Below are positions 1-7,500 of a DNA stretch of 37,379 nt, piece after piece (position 1 is the first letter of the stretch; every line of letters begins with the position of its first letter). This stretch comes from Litorilinea aerophila. GTDB lineage: Bacteria; Chloroflexota; Anaerolineae; Caldilineales; Caldilineaceae. The notes under the pieces are model-generated. The model did no database searches. It was not told where the DNA came from and saw only the letters and a program-made list of their open reading frames with translations. The stretch is from positions 1 through 37,379 of the forward strand of contig CAMDQF010000022.1 of assembly GCA_945905745.1 (NCBI GenBank), in the 5' to 3' direction. Made by a program: the position numbers and the translations under genes.

Positions 1-63
1 GGGGCGTAGCCCCCCACACCCCCCACAGAGCGCCCCTCCGGGGCGGCCGAACCTTCGGTTCGG
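1..63. repeat. Three GC-rich hairpins downstream of the NACHT-FGE gene
   Basis: Three short perfect inverted repeats lie in a row: GGGGC/GCCCC (1-5 and 9-13), CGCCCC/GGGGCG (31-36 and 40-45) and CCGAACC/GGTTCGG (47-53 and 57-63), each with a 3-nt loop. They follow the stop codon of the minus-strand NACHT-FGE gene and could end its transcript, although no clear T-run follows. In known diversity-generating retroelements a hairpin lies just downstream of the variable region, so the position is also compatible with that role. The window edge cuts the region. Confidence 0.55.
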
Positions 64-73
64 ACAGAGAAAG

Positions 74-109
74 ATCAGAGGGCAGAGATCAGAGTATCAG
101 AGACCAGAG
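74..109. repeat. Heptamer array ATCAGAG covering the 3' end of the NACHT-FGE gene
   Basis: Five units of 7-8 nt (ATCAGAG, GGCAGAG, ATCAGAG, TATCAGAG, ACCAGAG) run in tandem. The NACHT-FGE stop codon (97-99) and last few codons lie inside this array, so the C-terminal tail of that protein is repeat-derived. Only one arm is visible; no matching opposite arm was found. Confidence 0.6.
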
Positions 110-3100
110 GTGGCAGGGACAGACGCCGACCAGACCACCCGAAAACCGAGGTTGCGCCAACGATTGCTCGGGGAGTACCAGTCGCGGCGCACGGCAGCGG
201 CATTGAGGTGGTAGTGGTACCACGAGCCGCCCCGCAAGACGCGTACCTCACTTCCGTTTTCCTGAATATTCGCAGAGTTGTTATATTCATTTAAGCACCA
301 CTCCCAGACATTGCCGCTCAGGTCCAGCAGGCCATAGGGCGATGCGCCCTGGGGATATATCCCCACCGCGCTGGTGCTTTGCAGATAGTGGGGTCCAGCG
401 TTTTCGAAGGTCTCGTTGATGTTGGCATAGCCCGGCTGGTAGGTGTCGCCGCCCCAGGGGTAGCGCCGCCCGTCGTGGCCCCGGGCTGCCTTCTCCCACT
501 GCCATTCCGTGGGCAGGCTGATGCGCCAATCCTTTTTAGCCCGGGCCTCGACAGGCAAAAGTTCCGGGTGTTGCCGGGCTTGCTCGGTCAGCCAGCGGCA
601 GAAGGCAATGGCCTGATACCAACTGACATTTTCTCTGGGATGATTCCAGAAGGGAAATGCCTGTTCGCCTGGCTCGTTCTGGTCGTTCTTCGCCAATCCC
701 TTCCACCAGCGGGAATTGCGCCAGCCGTCGTCGGCGTCTTTGAATGTCTGGAACTGGGCGTAGGTGATGGGGTAACGGGCCATCCAGAAGTCGGGTTCTG
801 TGCGCCGTTCATTCTGCTGGTAGATGAATTCCCGACGGCCCTGCCCGTCCACTGCGGGAATCTTCACCCAATCGATGTCGGGTAGGGGCACGGAATTCCG
901 TGCCCGTACACCCACGCCGGGTCGGGGGTCGCCCAATTGGGCCAGGGCCTTGCCCGCGGCCAGGCGCTGTTCCGGGCTGCCTGGATGGCTGGGGTCTGTG
1001 ATCAGCGCCACCAATCGGTCACTGAGCAGCTTTCGAGTGGCGGCGTCCACCCCATTCTGCTCCAGAAAGGCCACCGCCGCCACCTCTGCCGCGCCCACGG
1101 CCACCGCGGCTTCTGCCGGATGGGTGGCCAGGGTCTGGGCCAGAGTCAGGGGTGCGTCGATGCTCTCCAGGCCCAAATAGCCCACTGTCAGCAGCACAGT
1201 CTCCCGCCACCAGGATTGGGCGATGCGCCCTTCGGCGAAGAGCAGACGCACAATCTCGTCCCGTTCACGCACAGTGTCTGCCAGATAGGCGGCGCAGAGA
1301 AATTCCTGAAAGGTGAGGTGGATAAACTGGTAGCGCCCGCCCCGCTCGTCCAGCAGACTGCCCCGCTCGCACATAGCCTGCAAGAAGTTTTCCATAGCCC
1401 CATCGGCCTGGGCTTCGCCCTGGGTGCGCACAAACTGGGGCAGCAGCCAACGGCGTATCTGGCTTGCACCCGCGCTGCGTCCACCCGCCTCGCCTTCGTT
1501 CATCATACAGAAGGCCAGATAGGCCAGCAGGCTGCGCTGGACCCGTTCGCTGCCACCCCGATCCACCAATTCAAAGCTGGCCGGGGTCTCCGGGTGATAG
1601 CTCTCGGTCAGCAGCACATCCACACAGCGGCTGTAGAGGTCCGCCCGTTCGTCGGGCAGGCGGCGATCGTTGTAGTGGACAATCGCCACAATCGTCACCA
1701 TCAGAGGCGAATCGACCAGAGGTTTCTCGCCCCGTTTCTCCCGCATAGCGTCCAAATTGGCAATGGCCGCCTGCAGGCTGGCGGATTGCTCCGGGGCGCG
1801 GGTCACGTCGTAGACAGCCCTGCACCAGCGGCCGGCCAGGGCCTGGGCCTGTGGCAAGCGCATAGGCTGCACTTCGGCCACCTGAAACTCTTCCGAGAGC
1901 ATGGATCGCCCCTGAAAGGCCCGGCTGCGGCTGGTCACCAGCATCTGGCCCACGCCCTGGTTGGCGGCCAGATTTTCCACGGCCTGGCGCACCAGCACCC
2001 GCTCCCGTTCGTCGGCTACTTCGTCCAACCCGTCCAGCAGCAAAATGCAGCCCCGGCCCTGGCCCAGCAGCCGCTCGAAGAAATCGTCGGGCAGGCCCAG
2101 GGCGGCCTCCTGGCGGATCAGGCTGTGGCTGAGAAAGGCGGTCAGCGTGCCCCGGCGGGCGTCGTGATGGGCGGCCTCTTCGTTCTGGCGGCGGTAGCGG
2201 TTGTAGTCGCTCAAAGTCACAAAAATAGGCAGGGGCAAATCGTGACTCAGCCCCAGATGGAGGGCCACATCGGCGCCCTCCCCGCTGCCCAGGGCATGGG
2301 CCAGGCTGGCCGCGATGATGTGCAGAAAGGTCGTCTTGCCCGATCCCGGCCCGCCGATGATGGCAAGCCGACTGCCCAGGGCCAGCAACTGGGCCATATC
2401 GACAGTCCGAATCTGCGCCTCTTCTGCCGGGCCATCTGCCTTTTTCCCGCCCCGGCTGCGCCGCCGTTCGTCTCTCTCTGGTGCTACGGCAGCCTGCAAC
2501 GAGACATAGACATCGTTCAGGCTCAGGGTCAGGGGTTGCTTCTCCCGGCGCTGAATGCCGCGCAGATTCAGTTGCCCGTAGCGATTGCTCACCCAGTCCA
2601 GATAGCGGACGATGGCCTGGGCAAACTGCGCCTCGTCCATTGCCGGGCGTCCGGGCGCTGTCTGGTAGATATTGGAGATGTGGGTAATTTTGTCCCGGTT
2701 GACGAAATCCCCGCCCACGGCAACCGATTGTTCAAAAACTGAGCCGCCGCCCGTGTGGATTTGCGTACCTCTTTCCCGCAGAAAGGCGGCCACATCCGCC
2801 AGCGTCTCAATCTGTTGCTGGCTCTGGGCGATCAGTTGACGGATCCCCCCGGCACTCTCCTCCCCGGCGGCGGCCATGCGCTGCTGGTAGACCTGAATCT
2901 GCTGGCTGGTCTCGGCCACCCGCTGGCTGCTCCCCGCCATACGGGTCAGGGTCGTCACCTGCTGGATGCCTAGCACCAGCCCACCCACCTCTTTGTCCAT
3001 TTTCAGGTGATTCTCAATGGCGTCAAAGAAACCGATCAGCGGGGATTCCAGGGCGGCCCAGCGTTCGCTCCGCTGTGGGCCGGGCTGGGCCAGATAGAAC

Positions 3101-3438
3101 TGGCCCAATCGTTCAAAATCCGGCTGTCCCCGGTAGAGCAATTTGTGGGCGACTTCTTCGGCAAAGGGGGGGTGATTGAGCAGGGCGATCATCTCGGCGG
3201 CCACCGGGTCCGGGTCGCCACTGTAGAGCTGCTCCCGATAGTCGGTCAACAGATCGGCCCGGGCCCCGGCCACAGCCCGCTCGATGGCGGCTTCCAGGGC
3301 CGTGGGCGGCTGGCTCTCCACCAGTGCCAGGGCGCGCTGGATGCGCTGTGCGATTTGGGGTGTTTTCTCAATCCCGGCAGCGGCCAAAGCCTCGGCCGAC
3401 CCGCCCAGCAACGCCTCGACAAGCAGCGTCAGAAACAT
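97..3438 (-). CDS. NACHT-family STAND ATPase with C-terminal FGE/lectin-like domain
   Basis: A 1113-residue cytoplasmic protein. Residues 1-225 are an alpha-helical region of unknown role, followed by a glycine-rich linker containing GGDFVNRDK (243-250) of the kind common just before NACHT domains. The NACHT ATPase has Walker A GGPGSGKTT (362-370) and Walker B ILLLDGLDEV (about 465-474). A helical region follows. Residues 855-1105 form an FGE/SUMF1-like C-type-lectin fold, with LPTEWQWEKAARG (975-987), LSGNVWEW and RVLRGGSW (1066-1073). Proteins of this class sense a trigger through the C-terminal module and oligomerise through NACHT; many act in antiphage or programmed-death systems. No toxic effector domain is recognisable at the N-terminus. 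The ATG is preceded by AGGAGGAAG at good spacing. The end of the FGE domain looks hypervariable (see findings). Domain call firm, biological role inferred. Confidence 0.9.
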   Translation of the reverse strand: MFLTLLVEALLGGSAEALAAAGIEKTPQIAQRIQRALALVESQPPTALEAAIERAVAGARADLLTDYREQLYSGDPDPVAAEMIALLNHPPFAEEVAHKLLYRGQPDFERLGQFYLAQPGPQRSERWAALESPLIGFFDAIENHLKMDKEVGGLVLGIQQVTTLTRMAGSSQRVAETSQQIQVYQQRMAAAGEESAGGIRQLIAQSQQQIETLADVAAFLRERGTQIHTGGGSVFEQSVAVGGDFVNRDKITHISNIYQTAPGRPAMDEAQFAQAIVRYLDWVSNRYGQLNLRGIQRREKQPLTLSLNDVYVSLQAAVAPERDERRRSRGGKKADGPAEEAQIRTVDMAQLLALGSRLAIIGGPGSGKTTFLHIIAASLAHALGSGEGADVALHLGLSHDLPLPIFVTLSDYNRYRRQNEEAAHHDARRGTLTAFLSHSLIRQEAALGLPDDFFERLLGQGRGCILLLDGLDEVADERERVLVRQAVENLAANQGVGQMLVTSRSRAFQGRSMLSEEFQVAEVQPMRLPQAQALAGRWCRAVYDVTRAPEQSASLQAAIANLDAMREKRGEKPLVDSPLMVTIVAIVHYNDRRLPDERADLYSRCVDVLLTESYHPETPASFELVDRGGSERVQRSLLAYLAFCMMNEGEAGGRSAGASQIRRWLLPQFVRTQGEAQADGAMENFLQAMCERGSLLDERGGRYQFIHLTFQEFLCAAYLADTVRERDEIVRLLFAEGRIAQSWWRETVLLTVGYLGLESIDAPLTLAQTLATHPAEAAVAVGAAEVAAVAFLEQNGVDAATRKLLSDRLVALITDPSHPGSPEQRLAAGKALAQLGDPRPGVGVRARNSVPLPDIDWVKIPAVDGQGRREFIYQQNERRTEPDFWMARYPITYAQFQTFKDADDGWRNSRWWKGLAKNDQNEPGEQAFPFWNHPRENVSWYQAIAFCRWLTEQARQHPELLPVEARAKKDWRISLPTEWQWEKAARGHDGRRYPWGGDTYQPGYANINETFENAGPHYLQSTSAVGIYPQGASPYGLLDLSGNVWEWCLNEYNNSANIQENGSEVRVLRGGSWYHYHLNAAAVRRDWYSPSNRWRNLGFRVVWSASVPATSGL
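127..243 (-). other. Candidate hypervariable segment of the FGE domain (possible DGR variable region)
   Basis: Encodes residues 1066-1104, from RVLRGGSW to GFRVV. Between these conserved ends the exposed positions read YHYHL, DWYS and SNRWRN. Many of these codons have the form NNC (TAC, CAC, TAC, CAC, CTC, GAC, TAC, AGC, AAC, CTC), the pattern expected if template AAC codons were changed at adenines, as in diversity-generating retroelements. No reverse transcriptase or template repeat lies in this window. FGE-like domains without a DGR also vary here. Confidence 0.35.
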
Positions 3439-3531
3439 AGCCGTGCTTCCTCCTGTGGTGACAATCCGTTGCCATGCACTCTACCACGAATCGGGAAGGT
3501 GGACAACCGTCTTAAGATTGGGGGCATATTT

Positions 3532-3617
3532 TCAGTAGACCGCAGACGGTGGACCACCGACCGCTCCCGACCGCTTCATCTATTGCGGTCCGCTGTTTGT
3601 GGTCTGCTGTCTACTGA
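3532..3617. repeat. Heptamer-armed palindrome upstream of higA
   Basis: An imperfect inverted repeat of about 33 nt per arm. The left arm begins TCAGTAGACCGCAGAC and the right arm ends GTCTGCTGTCTACTGA. Both arms are built of ~7-nt units (CAGTAGA, CCGCAGA, CGGTGGA and so on). It fills the gap between the divergent NACHT-FGE and higA genes. No gene is visible in the rest of 3439-3661. Confidence 0.65.
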
Positions 3618-3626
3618 TTTTAGTTT

Positions 3627-3654
3627 TTGAGCGTTCCAGCCAATCAGTGATAAT
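3627..3654 (+). promoter_or_regulatory. Possible higA promoter
   Basis: TTGAGC (3627-3632) and GATAAT (3649-3654) are 16 nt apart and end 7 nt before the HigA ATG. A short AGGA at 3655-3658 is close to the start, so the transcript may be nearly leaderless. Box resemblance only; autoregulation by HigA is usual in the family but no operator could be defined. Confidence 0.35.
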
Positions 3655-3661
3655 AGGACTT

Positions 3662-3982
3662 ATGACTCGACACATCCCCACCCACCGTACCCCCACCCAC
3701 CCCGGCGAAATGCTGCGGGAAGAATTTCTGATCCCAATGGGCATCAGCCAGCGGCAACTGGCCGACGCCATCGAAAGCTCCTACCAGCGGGTGAATGAGA
3801 TCGTCAACGGCAAGCGGGGCATTACCCCCGGCACAGCCCTGCGTCTGGCGAAATTCTTCGGGATGACCCCGGATTTCTGGATGAACCTGCAACTGCGCTG
3901 GGACCTCTACCACAGCCAGCAGACCGAGCAGTCGGTACTGGAACGTATTGTGCCGATTGCACCAGGAAGCGATGTGGTATAG
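3662..3982 (+). CDS. higA: HigA-family antitoxin-like transcriptional regulator (orphan)
   Basis: A 106-residue XRE-type DNA-binding protein of the HigA/VapI antidote family. The N-terminal HPGEMLREEFL motif leads into a helix-turn-helix (about residues 27-65, including ISQRQLADAI and RVNEIVNGKR), then the family signature ALRLAKFFGMTPDFWMNLQ and a short C-terminal helix. HigA proteins neutralise the RNase HigB and repress their own operon. HigB is about 90 residues and normally lies directly upstream. Here neither 3439-3661 nor 3983-4564 encodes anything like it, so this is an orphan antitoxin or a regulator recruited to another job. An in-frame GTG at 3599 lies inside the palindrome and is unlikely to be the start. 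Family call firm, partner unknown. Confidence 0.88.
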   Translation: MTRHIPTHRTPTHPGEMLREEFLIPMGISQRQLADAIESSYQRVNEIVNGKRGITPGTALRLAKFFGMTPDFWMNLQLRWDLYHSQQTEQSVLERIVPIAPGSDVV

Positions 3983-4044
3983 TTGCAGACGGAGAGCGTT
4001 ACCCCCTCAACTGGTACAGTCGCAAGAATCCCTTTGACATACAA

Positions 4045-4123
4045 AAAATCACCCCTCTGTAGCTAGGCCCGTTTACCGGACGCACGGCGTGAAGCCGACT
4101 TTCGCATACAGAGGAGTGATTTT
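4045..4123. ncRNA. Long stem-loop with internal hairpin (structured RNA or attenuator candidate)
   Basis: Arms of 17 nt at 4045-4061 and 4107-4123 pair with one mismatch (AAAATCACCCCTCTGTA against TACAGAGGAGTGATTTT). The 45-nt interior contains a second hairpin, CGGC-GTGAA-GCCG. The structure begins with A-rich and ends with T-rich sequence and lies 60 nt after higA, so it could act as a bidirectional terminator. A TTGACA at 4034-4039 just upstream has no good -10 box. The compound fold also leaves a small structured RNA possible. Fold seen directly; function inferred. Confidence 0.45.
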
Positions 4124-4243
4124 GTTGGTTCAAGTATAGATCCGAACCAGAAAGTTGTCAATGAAAATCTAAAACTCGGATAATACCGCCCCCCTATTCC
4201 GGGTGCATTTCAGTGTTAGGGAGAATCGACGGTTGCGATGACC

Positions 4244-4371
4244 GCTCCGGGCTAAAGACCCGGAGCTAAAAACAACGCCGGATAAATCCGGCTGGTCAGC
4301 GGACGATTTTCGGCGATTCAAGCCCCCTTCAGGGGGCGTGGCTCTCTAGCCCGGCCTCTTTAGGGCCGGGC
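4244..4371. repeat. Cluster of four small perfect hairpins
   Basis: Four perfect stems follow each other: GCTCCGGG/CCCGGAGC (4244-4266, loop CTAAAGA), GCCGGA/TCCGGC (4277-4292, loop TAAA), GCCCCCT/AGGGGGC (4322-4337) and GCCCGGCC/GGCCGGGC (4349-4371, loop TCTTTAG). Three loops carry a TAAA or CTTTAG core. The arrangement resembles REP-type clusters. It lies about 190 nt upstream of the subtilase start; the rest of 3983-4564 has no gene. Confidence 0.6.
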
Positions 4372-4428
4372 GGTGTGCGCGATTCCAGTTCGCCCTGAAA
4401 CTGAAATACACCCCCTATTCCTCCCCAC

Positions 4429-4458
4429 TTGCCCAAACACCCCCCAATCGTGTATACA
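4429..4458 (+). promoter_or_regulatory. Possible promoter of the giant subtilase
   Basis: TTGCCC (4429-4434) and TATACA (4453-4458) are 18 nt apart, about 105 nt upstream of the chosen ATG. This would give a leader of about 100 nt. Box resemblance only. Confidence 0.3.
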
Positions 4459-4564
4459 TAGGAAACCAAACGCATTCCTCGCGTCTACTGTATCCACGAC
4501 GCACCGACCCACCGATCCCGGCCCTGCCCCCGCAACGGCCCGGCGTTCCTTCGGAGAGAACTCT

Positions 4565-7500
4565 ATGAAACGGCCTGCGATTCTCATTCTGGCTTTGACT
4601 GCACTCCTCCTCGGCTTCTTCGTCACCAGCGGACGCTCGACCGCGCAAAGCGACGAGCGCCCGGCCTTTGTCCCCGGCCAGGTGATCATCCGCTTCCAGC
4701 CCGGCGTCACTCGGGAGCAGATTTCCGACTTCTACGCCCAATACGGGCTGGCCGAGAAGCAGAATTTGGACCGGGACCCACTGGACACGGACGAGGAGAT
4801 GCGGCTGGCCGCGGCCCCAGTGGACATCGACGACCAGCTCATCGAACTGCTGGAGAACGATCCCCGGGTGGTCTACGCCGAGCCGAACTATCTCTTGCAG
4901 ATTAGCGAGACACCCCCCAGTGAACCGCCCCCTGGCGACCCCCTCTTCGACAAACTCTGGGCGCTCCACAACACCGGGCAGACCGGCGGCACAGCCGACG
5001 CCGACACCGACGCTCTGGAGGCTTGGGAGGTCAACACCGGCTCCCGAGAGATTATCGTCGCCATCATCGACACGGGCATTGACTACACCCACGAGGATTT
5101 GGCTCCGCAAATGTGGGCCAACCCCAAAGAGTGTCCCCAGGGCGCGGGCAAATGTGTGGCCGACGGCAAAGACGACGACAACAACGGCTTTGTGGACGAC
5201 TTCTACGGCGTCAACCTGAACGACGAAACCGGCGACCCCATGGACGACTTTGGCCATGGCAGCCATGTGGCCGGGACGATTGGCGCGGCCAACAACAAAG
5301 TCGGCGTCGTCGGCATCAACTGGAATGTGCGCTTTGTGGCCTGCAAATTCCTCAGCGCCTTTGGCAGCGGCACAACCGCCAACGCGGTGCGCTGCTTCAA
5401 TTACATCCACGATTTGAAGAACAAACAGAAGCAGAATATCCTCGTCACCAACAATAGCTGGGGCGGCGGTGGCTTCTCCCAGGCATTGATGGACGCCATG
5501 GCCGCGCCCGGCTCGCCCCTGCACATCTGCTCCGCGGGCAACTCCAACACCGACAGCCGCTCCTATCCCGGCGCGTATGAGCTGCCCAATATTATTTCTG
5601 TGGCCGCCACGGATCACGAGGATAAATACGCCAGCTTCTCCAACTACGGCGCGGATTGGGTAGACCTGGCCGCACCCGGCGTAGACATCCTCTCCACCGT
5701 GCCCACAGGCCGCTGCGCGATGTGCGATGAATCCGGCTACCGGGCGGCCAATGGCACGTCGATGGCCTCTCCCCACGTCACCGGCGCGGCCGCGCTGATC
5801 TGGGCCGAGTTTGGCAGCACGCTGAGCAACGAACAGGTCAAACAGCGTATCATCTCTGGCGTGGACAGCCTGCGTGACCGTTCCAAACAGACGAAAACGA
5901 ATGGACGTCTCAACATTCTCAATGTGTTGGAACGGGACAGCACCCCCCCGGCCGCGGTGGCCGATCTGACCCCCGGCGGTGTGCTGCTTACCAAAATTCT
6001 GCTCAACTGGACGGCCAGCGGCGACGACGGGATGGAGGGCAAAGCCACCGCCTACGACATCCGCTACTCCCAGGCTCCCATCTCCGAGGCCAACTTTGAA
6101 CTGGCAAACCGGGTCGCCGACATCCCCATACCCCAGGCCGCCGGCGCCCAGGAATCGGTGATGGTCGGTGGCCTGACCCCCAACACCACCTACTATTTTG
6201 CCGTGAAGGTGGCGGACAATGTGGGCAACCACTCGGAACTCTCGAATGTAGTGTTGGGACGCACGGCCAACGGCACGATCGTCTTTGAGGACGATATGGA
6301 GAGCGGCGACGCCAACTGGACCACTGACGACCCGAAGAGTCTCTGGCATCTCTCCAACCTGCGCTTCAACAGCCCGGCCACAGCCTGGTATTACGGGCGG
6401 GACAAAGAACGCAACTACGACACCGGTGACGTCAACAGCGGCACTGTCACCTCCAAACCCATCGAAATCACTGGCGCGGACGAGGCCCTGCTCTCCTTCT
6501 ACGAGTGGAGTCAGGTGCAGGTCAACGACCGCTTCGACCGCACCCGGGTGCAGGTCAGCACAGATGGCAAGAGTTGGGCGACGGTCTTTGAATCCCACGG
6601 CACCAGCGACGAATGGCGGCGGCGGGAAGTGAGCCTCTCCGACTTCCTGGACGGCTCCGGATCGGTACAGGTGCGCTTCTGGTTCGATACGATTACCAGC
6701 AGTTTCAACGAATACGAGGGCTGGTACATCGACGACGTGCAGGTGCGCACGGCCAAACTGGCCCAACCCGGTCGGGAGCGCGGCGCGCCCAATCTGGTCA
6801 TCCAGCCCCTCAACATCGGCTTCAACCCGCCCAGCCCGCTGGACGGCGACAGCGTGACCGTCCACGCCACGATTCTCAACAACGGCAGTGCCGACGCCCG
6901 CAGTGTGATGGTCCAGTTTGTGGATGCCACGGGCGAGACGCCCATCCCCATTGGCGCGCCCCAGACGGTGGCCGAAGTGGCTGCAGGCAGCAGCGGCATC
7001 GCCCGCATTGTCTACGACACAAGCGGCGCTTGCCCGGCCACCTCTGCCTCCTCCAGCAGCACTTCCAGCGGCTGTGAGAAGAAGATTCAGGTGATCGTCG
7101 ATCCCAACAATTTCATCCCCGAAAGCAACGAGGCAGACAACCGGGCCAGCCGCGCCCTGACCGTCACCCCGGCTCCTGCGCCGAACCTGACCGTCAGCTC
7201 CAGCAACATCGGCTTTGACCCCAGCCCAGCCAACAGTGGCGCACAGGTGACGGTCTATGCCACCATTCTCAATACCGGCGATGCCGATGCTGCCGATGTG
7301 GTGGTCCAGTTCTTCGACGCCACCAACAGCAGCCAGACCAGACCCATCGGGGAACCCCAGAGCATCGCTCTGATCTCCGCCGGGGGTAGCGGAGGGGTGC
7401 AAGTCACCTTCGACAGCAGCGGCTTCGCAGCCGATGCCCGCATCCGGGTGGATGTGGACCCCAACAACTTCATCGCCGAATCCAAAGAGAGCGACAACAG

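Noticed and set aside
937..2742. A 601-codon plus-strand frame opposite the NACHT gene
   Set aside because: Composition and lack of domains mark it as a shadow of the NACHT coding strand.
3983..4564. A HigB toxin gene downstream of higA
   Set aside because: All frames were considered and none gives a ~90-residue RelE-like protein; the region is hairpin-rich and non-coding.
4373..4564. N-terminal extension of the giant subtilase to ATG 4373
   Set aside because: It would put 64 non-signal residues before a clear signal peptide; ATG 4565 has a ribosome site.
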